From the NCBI GenBank assembly GCA_004154925.1, contig QJNS01000306.1:1-64000 (forward strand): DNA of 64,000 nucleotides, read 5' to 3'. Origin of the DNA: Monosporascus cannonballus. Lineage: Eukaryota > Ascomycota > Sordariomycetes > Xylariales. The notes below the pieces were generated by a model, which did not search any database, was not told where the DNA came from, and saw nothing but the letters and a program-made list of their open reading frames with translations. The translations under genes were made by a program, and so were the position numbers. Below are positions 22,829-34,300 of the stretch, piece after piece (position 1 is the stretch's first letter; each line of letters begins with the position of its first letter).

Positions 22829-25800
22829 GCTTTAAACGCAATAATAAAAACCGTTAATAACTTTATTACTTTGGAAATACGAATCGAAACGTATTAGTAT
22901 ATCGCAATAATAAATTATAAAGCTTTAGGCGGAAATTATATTGTACTAAATATGTTTAAAAGACTTAAATAATTATAGAAATATAAGTTAAAACCTTGTA
23001 TAACGCCAAATGCCTAAAGTTAGGAATTCGCTTACGATAATAGGAAAATTATACGCGAAATTAATTACCTTAAGATTTTTATTTAAGTCCGGTCCCAAAT
23101 AATTAATTTCGATATCTTTTTATTTAGGAATTACGATATGATTTTAAGAAGATTATAGATGTACTAATATAAAATCTTAATTAATGAGAAGATTAGCTAA
23201 GTAAAATTCGCATTATATCCTATTAACAGATAAAAAAGAAAAAAATAAGATTTTAATATTCGATCGAAAATAGCGACGAATATAGGTATAAGAAAACGAT
23301 AGAAACCTTATTACCTAAAGGGACCAGATACAAAAAAACGAGCATTAAAGAAAAATACCAGGTATTATTAATACTATTAAAACAAAGTTAAAGCAATTAA
23401 ATAACAACTTAAAACAATAGCCTTAAAAGTTAAAAGATTTAACTAATATATTATTACACTATTACCGATATAAATAACTTTTTAAAAAAAAATTGATACG
23501 AAATCATTAAAATATAACGAATAAAATTATAAGATAATTTTTAAAAACGGATTTTCGACAAAGTTTTATCTTATTTATGACTTTAACGGAAATAAGTTAT
23601 ATACTTTCAGAAAATATCTGCAAAATCGGTTATAAAAAGAATAATTTCGACTTTCGAAATTACCAGCAGATTGCTTAATATTTTTCGTATTAAAAAAAAC
23701 AGAAAATCACGATTTATAGTTAATAATCAATAGTTAAACGATATCGTTGTTAAGGATTAAATACTATTATCCCTGATTACAGAAATAAGAAATTGGTTTT
23801 ACGGAACCAAATAATTTATAACATTCGATTTTAAAGATAAATATAACCTTATAAAATTAAGAGAAAATAAAAATAAAAATAGGCTTTTAAATAAAATGCG
23901 AATTATTTGAATAATTGGTTATATTAATAGAATGTACAAACGTACGAGCCACCTTTTAAAGAATAATTAATTATGTATTACGAAAATATCTCGATATTTT
24001 CGTCGTTTGCTATTTCGACGATATTTATATTTTCTTAAAAATGGAAAAAGCACATATAAGATACGTTTATAAAGTATTTTAAGTTTTATAAAACGTAAGG
24101 TTACTTATTAATGCGGAAAAAAATTAATTTTACGTATAGGAAGTAAAATATTTAAGATATATTATCACTCTAGGACATATTAAGATAACCCTTAAAAATT
24201 GTTTCAATTATAAAATAACAGATATTAATTACGGTTAAAAAAGTACAGATATTTCTTAAATTCGCTAATTATTATAGAAGATTTATTAAAGATTTTAGCA
24301 AAATAATTGTACCTTTGATAAACCCTGCGAAAAAAACAAAGAAGTTCAAATAAATGTCGAAAATATAAAAAATGTTTCAAAACATTAAAAATACGATTAC
24401 TAACGAACCAGTATTGATTATGTACGATCTAAACCCCTTTTTTAAAATAGAAAGCGATATTTGAAATTACGTATTAAATACAATAATTGGATAACATAAT
24501 CATTAAGACAAATTATACCTTATTGTATTTTTTTATACAAATTAAAAAAAAGCGAATTTAATTACGGCATTCGAATAAAGAGTTTATGGTTATTATTATG
24601 GCATTCCGAAAGTTTAAGCATTTCTTAAAAGGAAACCTATACCAAATTAAGATTTATACGGATTATTAATATCTTATCCGATTTATTACGACCGAAGAAT
24701 TTACAAAACGATAATTTCGTTATGCGAAAAAATTGGCGAACTTCGATTTCGTTATTATCCACAAAAAAAGATCGAAAAATAACAAAGGTAATATTTTAAG
24801 TAAACAACCAGATTTCGAAAGAAATTCGTTAACATTAGTGATATAATTTTCGATACCGTTATAAAAAGATATTTACGCCCGTGACAGATTACGACAATTC
24901 GGGCAATACCTTTTAATATATATTAAAAAATTAAATAATATAATAATAATCTCCTAAAAAACCAAAAAACGGACAAAATATAAATTCTAAAAGAATTCCA
25001 AAGGATATATTACCAAATATATACGAATATTAATTGAATAAATATCCAAGGATCTATAAAACCCTAAAACGGCTTTAAATTACATAGTCTTTTTTCAAAA
25101 TACAATTAATAATAAAAAATTTCATATAGCAATATAACGTTTGCGCTAAAATAAAAGCTCGACGACATAAGCTATATGGAAAATTACAACTATTACTAAT
25201 CGCAAAACGGCCATAATATGTAATTATATTTATTTTACCACTAAATGTCTTATATTAAAAAATCCAGCTATAAAAGTATATTGCAATAATATTTTCGTAA
25301 TGGTCGATCATTTTATAAAGTTTTTCTATTTCCTACCATATTATAAAAATAAAAGCCCCAAACCAAAAGCATATATTTTGTTTAAATATATTCTTAATAT
25401 ATTTAAATTATTAATGGAAATTACTTTAAATAAAAGATCAATATTTATATTTAAGTTTTAATAAGACCTTATAACATAGATCCGCTTAAATTACAAATTT
25501 CTTAATATATTTAAATTTTAAACAGACGAATAAATAAAATAAACGCTTTAAACTTTAAAAACCTATTTACGATATTACAATAATTACAAATAAAATCATT
25601 AAATTCAAAATTGTTAATGGCATAACTAGCCTATAATATTGATTTTTACGAAAATACTAAACTAATATTAACGAAAGGTAATTTTGGTTTTATTTTTAAA
25701 GTTTACAGAGAAATATATAAGGATAGTTCAATTAATATTAAAATAATTCTTAGGTTAAAACAGTGATAATAGCTGTATTAAGAAATAAAAACGAAATTAA

Positions 25801-26264
25801 AATTCGTACGTAATTAATTAAATAAATATTATAACCAAAAAAAGTTAAAAAGATTTAATTTTCGAAAAAGGGGAAATAGTTTTTCTTGTTACCAAAAATA
25901 TTTAAATAAAACCACCTAACGAAAATTCGATTTCAAATATATCGGTTTATACAAAATCGCCAAGAAAATCCTAGAAAATAATTATTAATTTGAACTGTTA
26001 CGAAAAATTAAATTTTATCCAATTTTTTATATTTTTTTATTTAAATCAATAACGGATATAATTAAAGTACATACAGCATAAAACGATATTAAAGTAAAAA
26101 ACGAATAGGTATATAAGGTGGAAAAAGTCCTTGATATGCAGAAACAAAACGGATATACCAAGTACTGAATTAAATGAAAAAAATACTCGGATTCCGAATA
26201 TATATAAAAACCCGCCAAAATTCTTATTAACGCCCAGCGTCTATTAAAAAACTTTTATTAATAA
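22829..26264 (+). pseudogene. pol: pol of G3, second part
   Basis: Resumes the protease region (KALGGNYIVLN near 22920-22955), then RT with Y-F-D-D at 24011-24022 (VVCYFDDIYIF), the RNase H end near 24740-24810, integrase (FSYFLPYYKNKSP-like near 25320), and a chromodomain at about 26130-26264 (NGYTKY, stop, IK, stop, KKYSDSE). It closes with AQRLLKNFY and adjacent TAA codons at 26259-26264. Domain order and spacing agree with G1 and G2. Stops are frequent throughout. Confidence 0.83.
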
Positions 26265-26331
26265 CGCCGAAATTAATAAAGCTTAAAATTCTTTAATTAA
26301 TAAACGGCCAATTAATAAACTTAAAGTTGAA

Positions 26332-26727
26332 TTAGTTAAAAAGGGGCACAGCCTTTGCCGATATAGCCTTAGCGGCCTCCAGTTTAACTTATTTTTCTTA
26401 ACGTTCCAACTTATTTAACTTCTCCAGGCACCGAAACCCGTAGGATAATATACGTATTATATGATCGGCCCATAATTTCTTTTGTTTTCGAAACCGGCGA
26501 ACCTTGGCCTACGCCTGCTCCATTTCTTTTTTAACCTTTTCAAATTCCGTCTTAATCTTAAAATAATTAAAAACAAGTTTTTCAAATTGAAAAATGGAAA
26601 AACCGTTAACGTTGTAAAGGCCTTAATTCCGCATTATATATTTTTCGTATCGGCAGGAATCCGACAAAAAAATACGATAAAACGATTAACCGTAACGAAT
26701 ACAATACGAACAAACAGGCATATCCAT
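26332..26727 (-). pseudogene. Antisense Cys-rich coiled-coil ORF of G3
   Basis: From ATG 26727 to TAA 26332 a single 132-codon frame stays in register, with only a few internal stops of RIP type. It begins MDMPVCSYCIRYG and continues with a second Cys/Tyr cluster (SCRYEKY), then a helix with QFEKLV, IKTEFEKVKKEMEQ and VRRFRKQKKLW, and ends AAKAISAKAVPLFN. Here the first spacing is C-x2-C-x7-Y, slightly off the Zn2Cys6 consensus. A C-x2-C cluster followed by a coiled coil with RKQKKLW-like residues is, from memory, common in predicted proteins of many Sordariomycetes. That similarity was not checked. Confidence 0.6.
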
Positions 26728-26871
26728 AGCTCAAAAGATAATAAGTTTAAATAAGTTATTTCGCTTTCTTATTTTTCCATTAATAAGTTTTTTAATACGA
26801 CCTAATATAATAGCAAAAAAGAATTTATGAAAAAAGTTTTTCAGGGCGAAAATTGTAAAAAGGGAGGATCG

Positions 26872-27241
26872 TATTATAACGTAACAGGTTGCGGCCTTAG
26901 GAAACGATCGTAACGAAAAAATAACTAAACCATATAGGTCAAGTTATATAATAGCTCGACAGGATCTATTGTAAAGCACATAGAGCCAGGCTTGACAGGA
27001 TCTATCGTAAAGCTCATAACACCAGGCTCGACAGGGCCGGGAAAACCAAATATAATACGCTTAGTATTTCCATGGTTTAGATAATTTCAGCTTGCAATAA
27101 TAATTCGTTATCCAAGGCGTTCTTGGTATTACGAAACGTAATACGTAACCGTATTTATTGCTCAGTTTCTCACGATACTTCTGCCAATATAAACCCGTAC
27201 GACTAAGGTTTAATAGTTGGTTAAACCCCTTAGCCGTCACA
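26872..27241 (+). repeat. 3' LTR of G3 (U3 type C)
   Basis: A 370-bp LTR ending GCCGTCACA, unmutated at that end. U3 at 26951-27036 carries two 36-bp units of AGCTCGACAGGATCTATCG type. It is preceded by the polypurine tract AAAAAGGGAGGATCG and followed by TAAAC. Confidence 0.92.
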
Positions 27242-27246
27242 TAAAC

Positions 27247-27435
27247 GTATATATCCTTTAATATTTGACTGGAATTTTATTAAATCTCGACGTTATTACA
27301 GATCTAATACCCATTAGATTTAATTGGTTCTATATGGATTGATTTAGATCTTAATGCCAAAAGAGATTCAAATTACGTAACCTTTTCGCTGAGGTCCGAC
27401 AGTTCTTGCGACCGATCTTGGTTTGGGTCGTAACA
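27247..27435 (-). repeat. G5 LTR, right half (U3 type B)
   Basis: Continues the LTR interrupted at 17759. In window orientation it ends GGGTCGTAACA, the complement of the TGTTACGACCC start. With 17577-17759 it rebuilds a 372-bp LTR with the U3 type of the G2 5' LTR. Confidence 0.85.
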
Positions 27436-27442
27436 AAGATCG

Positions 27443-27835
27443 TATTATAATCCGATAGGTTTAGCGGGCCTAAAAAACGATCGGAATAAAAATAAAATTA
27501 AATGCAATATAAGGTAAATTACATAACGAACTTAAGATTTTTAACAGCTTTAACATTTTAACTTTACTAACTTATATAAAAGAATTAAAAACTTTAAAAA
27601 CTGTACAAAGTTAACTCTTTTAAAGATTTTAAGTTAAAAGTAAAATATATACGTTTATTATTTTTATAATTTAAATAATAATAATTTATAACAAAATATC
27701 GTTACTTAGAAAATTTTTAATATTACGAAACGTAATAAATTATTATATTTATTATTTAGATTTTTACGATATTTCTACTAATATAAACCTGTACGACTTA
27801 GATTTAATAGTTGGTTAAACCGCCTAGTCGTTGCA
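27443..27835 (+). repeat. Orphan LTR (U3 type F)
   Basis: A 393-bp LTR beginning TATTATAATCC and ending GTCGTTGCA, with the common R-U5. Its U3 is another variant, rich in TTAA palindromes such as GTTAAC and TTAACT. The seven bases before it (AAGATCG, 27436-27442) match the end of the family polypurine tract, so it was a 3' LTR whose interior is no longer adjacent. No target duplication is seen. Confidence 0.82.
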
Positions 27836-28078
27836 TGCCGGATTTTGAAAATAATCAGAAATATCAAATAATGAAACAAATGTGCTATTATAATAAATAT
27901 ATAAAAAATCGTTACCGTTATAATAACTTTGGTATTCTAGTTAACTTTTTTCCTTGTATTAAGAAAGAAATATTTAAATCGTAAAAAATCCGTTATTAAA
28001 AAAACTTTATAACGGCTTTAATAGGAAATTTTAAAAAAACCTAATGCGCAAATAGCGTAACATTAACGAAACTATTAG
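27836..28078. other. AT-rich spacer, nothing recognised
   Basis: RIP-like sequence between the orphan LTR and the unmutated island. No coding pattern or repeat end is visible. Confidence 0.6.
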
Positions 28079-28380
28079 TGTTACGGCTGCACCTTATACC
28101 GCTGCGCCACCAGGGCAAAAGATCGGTGGAATCATCGCAATTATGGCAACCATTCTGGTGCATACACCTGTATAAGTGCGCTTACGGTGGACCAGGCCGT
28201 AACTGTCAGCTAGCCACTGCACCAAAAGACTGAATTGATTTACCTCAGCTAGCTCAGGCCTCCCTGGCTCGTTTTCCCAATTTCTTCAAAGTCACTCAAG
28301 TACCGCTCCATAACGCTAAATATTAACCAATCAAATCTCAAATCCCCGTAACGAGCCAACGAGGCCTGAATTGTAATTAC
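28079..28380 (-). other. Unmutated 300-bp island with a box A-like motif
   Basis: Composition changes abruptly at TGTTACGGCTGC and returns to AT-rich after GGCCTGAATTG. On the minus strand 28099-28109 reads TGGCGCAGCGG, a perfect match to the RNA polymerase III box A pattern, within GCCCTGGTGGCGCAGCGGTA. No convincing box B follows and no tRNA cloverleaf can be drawn. GTTACGGC near the left end and GCCGTAAC near 28206 form an inverted pair. It may be part of a short, low-copy SINE or simply single-copy DNA spared by RIP. Confidence 0.4.
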
Positions 28381-31300
28381 GTAAAAACGGTTTCGTTTAA
28401 TATATTTGCTTTTTTAAAAAAACAAAAATCCGTAATAATTTAATAATAATACGTTTTTGTAATTATATATATATATATATAATTATTTTAATTGTAACAT
28501 ATTATTAATATTATAATTATATTAATTAAGATTTATTTATTATTTTTAAATTTTAACGTATATAGTAACTGTAACCCGAATCCGTTCCGTTATTATTTTT
28601 TTTAAAAAAATATTATAAATCTGAATTTTTCTTGTTTTACCAGGTTATGCCCTTAAAATAAAATATACATAGGTATATTGTAAAATTTTGGTATTAATAT
28701 AAAAGAATTAATATAATATTTAAAGATTTTTTTCGTAATTTGATTTTTTTGCTATAATTTAGACTGAATTATTAATTTAACCGTTTAAATTTACGAATTA
28801 ATTAACGTATTAAAAAATAAATACGTAAATAATTATTAATATATACAAATTAATCAAAATATTTAGTTTTTATTAATTAGGACCTTATTATATATAAATA
28901 CTATAATATATTATATAAGGATTTTATAATTTTGATAAAATGGCTTAAATTTTACCGTTTGCTAGAAAAATTATTATTTGAAATTAACGTATTTTATATT
29001 ATTTTAGATAAAGGTTAACGTTTTATAAAAATTATTTTTAATTAATTTAAACTTTTAAATTAAATAATTTTATATTTATGGAACAAATAATAATCGTATA
29101 ATATAAAACGGAAAACAAAATAATTTTATAATAAGAATAATCCGGATATTTATATATATATATATTTTATAATTTTTATTATTATTATTACAATAATTTT
29201 CAAAATTAATAATAATTATTTACTGTATTTATTAAGTAAATTTGTATTATTTTCAAGTTTATTATTAAATAATACTAATATATTAAGGGAATTAAATATT
29301 TATAAAAATTATTATAAGTTAAATAAAAATATAATTTTGTTAATAAAAACATTTACGGTAATCCTAAAAATTTCTTTATAATAATATAATTTTAATTAAA
29401 ATATATTACGTTTTAAAATTAAGTATAATAAGATAATATTTACAATAGGATATTTTAATATAGTACTGTTATACAAAATATTATTATTATTTTTATTCTT
29501 TATTATAATTATGTCCTTAAAGAATGTTAAAATAATTTATATTTTAATTTAATTAATATTATAAAATAAAATAATTTTATATAATATATTATCATAATAT
29601 TTAATACCGTTTAATATTGTTTATTTATTTATAATTAATATTATCCGGATTTTATTTCTAGCTTTTATTAATACGTTTTATAAATATAATAAATAAAGAT
29701 CTCCCGGTTTTATTTAAATTAAAATATATATTATATAATAAATACTGTTTAATTTCGTTAAATATAATTAACGAAAATAAAAATATTATCGATAATATTT
29801 ATAACGTTTATCGAAACCATTTTTTAAAAAATATATGGATTAAAAAAGATTTTTATTTGTTTTCGGAACGTTTTTATTTTATTTATACAAATTAAAAAAT
29901 AATTAGTGATATTTAGAAATTATAAGCTAATTAAGCAGATATGATTAATTTATATAATAACAAATAATAATTTTTTATTTTTGTTTTATTTTATACGTAA
30001 ATAAATCTTTTACTTATAATTATATGTATTTATTAATTTAATAGTATAACCGCGGTATATAAAATATAAGTAGTTTTAAAAATAAATTATTAATCATTAA
30101 ATAAAATAATATAATTATATTAAAAATTGCCAAAATTCCATTTTTATAAACGTTTTATTTTTTATATACATAATATTTATATATTTACATTATTTATATC
30201 AAAATTATATATTGAATATAAATTATTTAACATACAAATATTTAATATATATTAAAGTTTTTAAAATACCTTAATTAAAGATTTTTTTTAAAACCCGAAT
30301 TTACCGAATTTATAAAATATATATATTTCCGGTTAACCGTCGCCGGATTTAAATTTATTACGTATAATACAATTTTTAAATATTCTAATTACGTTAAATA
30401 AATAAAAACAATATAATAAAATCTGAATTAACAGGTATTAACAAATATGGATTTTGTTAACGAAAATATTTTATTATTATTTATTAATAATACGTTATTT
30501 AATAACATAAATAATTTAATAAATAATATGTAAATATTTTATTTTTTAATTTAAAAATATAATTTATTTATATTATTTATTAAACGGCGCGATTTTAATT
30601 ATAACGTACCGAATAAATTCTTTTTATCGGATAATTATAAGGCCGGAAATATTTTTAATACGGCCGAAATTTTATAAGGCAATAATATTTTTAATTTTGT
30701 TAAAAATAATAATTAATTATTAATCGATATTATTTTTATTAATAAAAAGTTACGAAATTATTATTATTTTTCTTTAAAAAACTTAGATTTAATTATGTTT
30801 TATATGTTATATAATATGGCGATATTAATTATATTAAGCAATTAATACTAATATTATTTTTTTATATACCCGGTTAATTTAATTACGGCAAAAAAGAAAT
30901 TTTCCATTAAATCTTGCGTTATATAATATTAAATTAAATCCTTATTAATTCGATTTTAATATAAAATCTAATTCCGGTAAAATTTAAAAAGTAAAATATA
31001 AAAAGTATTTAATCAAAAAGGCGAATATTATAATTTGTAACTTATTGGCGAATTCCGCCGGTCGAAAAATAATATATATAATATTAATAATATTTTTTCC
31101 GAAATTCGTTTTAATTCGGTACTGTATATTTTTATAATATAAATTTTATATTTATTATGTTTTTTTGCGAAATAAAAATTTTATTATTTAGGATTTTTGT
31201 AACAAAATCCTAAAATGCGTTTATTTTGTATTTCGGAATTTTTGGCCTATTAAAAAATATTTATTTTGGATTAAAAAAATAATTAAAAATTAGAAAACAT

Positions 31301-34300
31301 TTTAACTATAGGTCGTAAAATTATAAAAATTAAATTTATCGATTTTAATAATACCGTACTTATTGTTAACGACGTAAATAAGCTTAATTAGTTAAATACG
31401 GCAAAAAAACGAAATTTAACTTATAAATAACTTTAATATAATTATTCGAAAAGTTCTTCGTATCGAATTCGTTAAAAATAATTTAATTTAAAATAACCGT
31501 AACATCGTATATGGAAAAAAAGTTATAATCCTATAATATAAATTATCGATAATTTAATTAATAATCTGAATTAAGGTAATCTATTATTATTATTATTATC
31601 GGATAAATAAAATAAAGGTTTATCGGACGAAACCGAATTATTAATATACTTCTTTATCTTTTTATTATTTTACAACATATTCTTATATAAGTAATATAAT
31701 ATTTATATTATAATATTATTAATAATATAATTTTTTATTTATAGAATTTTAATAAATTAATTTCGGGATTATTATATATATTATTATAATTACTTAATTA
31801 TTATATTAATGTAACTTATTTACTTATTATAATAAAATTACAAATAAAATAATTATATTTTACAATACGATATATAACATAATTATTAACGAAATTAACA
31901 TAAATAATTAAATTTATAATTTGCGTAATTTTAAATAATTATATTTCGTTCGAACGTTTTGCTTTTTATAAGATTAAATAAAAATATCGTATTATTTATA
32001 ACTAATTATAACGTATAATTTCGAGTTAATTTATATACCTTATTTATAATTAATTTATTAACTAATATTTGTAAATAGTTTCTGAAAGGTTTTCTCTTTA
32101 TTTTATCTTTTTTTATATGTTATTATAATTTATATATTAATAAATTTTTTCACTTTTTCGGATTCCAAAATTATATTTATTTTAGCTATAATATTTGCGT
32201 TTAAATCTTTTTATAAATTTTTATTCGGATTATACAATTATATCGAATATTTATAAATTACGTATAAATATTTTTTATTACGTTCCTATACGTAATTTGC
32301 ATATTTATTACCTGTATAATTTTATTAATTATAATATTCATAAAATAATTATACAATATATATATTTTTATTTAAACGGCCCGGTTTATGAAATTATAAA
32401 CTGTTTTTCGCATTATTTATATAATATTTATTTTATATAATCTTTTTATTAAATTATCAAAGCCATAATTTATCGAAAAGCCATAATTAATTTAATAATT
32501 TAATAATTTATAAAACCGATATATTCCGTTATAATATAAATATTATTTTACCGCTTATTATTACAAAAAATATACTAAATTATATTATTAATACTTATTA
32601 CTTATAAAAATACCGTATTTTTCGGTAATAAAAATTCTTATTTATAATATAAACCTTTTGCAATATTATCGTATTTATAAATTTTTAATAATTATAAAAT
32701 CTTATTAATTAATATATATTCGTATTAATATTAAAACGTTAAATATTTATTTTTTTAATTTTCCGCCATATTAACATAACCTTATAATATATGTTTAATA
32801 TTTAAAATTAATTACGTATAATATGTATTTTTCGTAAAAAATATTTTATACCTTAAAATAATTAAATATTACTTAGTTAATACGAAAATGCCTTAATCGG
32901 AATTACGTTATCGGTTTCGCCTTATTGCAAATTATTTTAATATCTATTTCGTTTATTTTTTCGTTAAGGATTTTATTATTTATTTTTGAAGTTATTTCTT
33001 AAAAGCAAATTATTTTTATTTTAATATTTATTTTGGGTATTTTTTGGTACGAAATTTTGTTATCCGTTCTTAAGCTTATATTTTAAAAATAAATTATTTT
33101 TTTAAAAATAACTTACTTTTTAGGAATAAGTTATTTTTCGAATATATAATTAATTAATTTAATTTTTTTAACCGGCCGAACAAACTTTTTTAAGTTCATT
33201 TAATATATTTTATTAAAGAATATAACGGAAATTACCTTTATTATATTAATAAGAAATATATTTACATTTTATAATGTCGTAAAATATGTGAAAATATATA
33301 TTATAATTCGGATTTCCATTATTAAGTAAAAAACAAATTAATTAATAATTATTATATCATAAATAACGTAATTCTAAATATTACAATATAATAAATATTT
33401 AAAAATATAAAATATTATAATTAAATAAATAATATTAATTATATATCAAATAATTATAATAATTTATAATTAATATATATTTAATTTGAACAATTCTATA
33501 TATTATATTGAAAAATTTATAATAAAATATATATTTCGTATAATATTTATATAATTATTAGGTTCTTTTCCTTATATATTATTATTTCGTTAAAAAAAAT
33601 AATATTAATTTTTTATATTTAGTAATTTATATAAATTTAATAATTTATATATTTATAATTATATAATCCTAAAGTTTATATATATCTTAATCTTAATTAT
33701 ATATATTATTTTAAAATATATTTATAATTTATTAATTATCTATAATTTATATTTATATACCATAAATCTTTATATATTTCTTATTAATATTAATAATATA
33801 TTCGGTAATTATTAAATACATTAACCTTATTTTATTTATTATATTTTATACATTTTATATATATTACTGGTTTTAATTAGTCCAATTTTGTATTAATAAT
33901 TTTATAATATTATTAAACTTTTTAATTATAATTATTTATTTATATATGCTTAATATTATAAAGTTATTATAATAATATTATTGATATTTAATAAAATATA
34001 ATACTGTAATTATATTTAGAAAATATATAATAACTTAACAAAAAATTAAAATATATATAAATATCGTAATCGTACTAAATTAATTTTTAATATAAATTAT
34101 ATTAAGTATGGTGCCATTTTCCGTACCTTATTTCTTATTATATATACCGTTTTTTAAATTTTGCAATAACTTACAAAATAAGCCTTTTTTAAATTAAACG
34201 ATTATTCGATATATTTTTAACATTATAAGATTTTTATAAAATACATTATATTATTATGTATTAAAAAACATATATTATTTACCGTTATTTATAAATTAAT

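Larger units (their letters stand above)
17760..27241 (+). mobile_element. Chromovirus G3, full length, with nested G3b
   Basis: A 334-bp 5' LTR (17760-18093) and a 370-bp 3' LTR (26872-27241) share U3 type C; the length difference is one extra 36-bp unit in the 3' copy. The target duplication TAAAC is perfect at 17755-17759 and 27242-27246. Removing G3b leaves about 6.8 kb. The insertion site is inside the LTR of G5. The interior carries lineage-2 gag, pol and the antisense ORF, all with RIP stops. Confidence 0.92.

Noticed and set aside
26482..26754. 90-codon plus-strand frame near the G3 3' end
   Set aside because: It is the complement of the antisense Cys-rich frame, which has matching counterparts in G1, G2 and G4.
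28079..28380. A tRNA gene on the minus strand
   Set aside because: Box A is perfect, but no box B, acceptor stem or anticodon arm can be paired.
32195..32440. 81-codon open frame in the AT-rich block
   Set aside because: It is made almost wholly of Ile, Tyr, Asn, Phe and Leu, as expected from random A/T sequence. No motif, homologue or codon structure.
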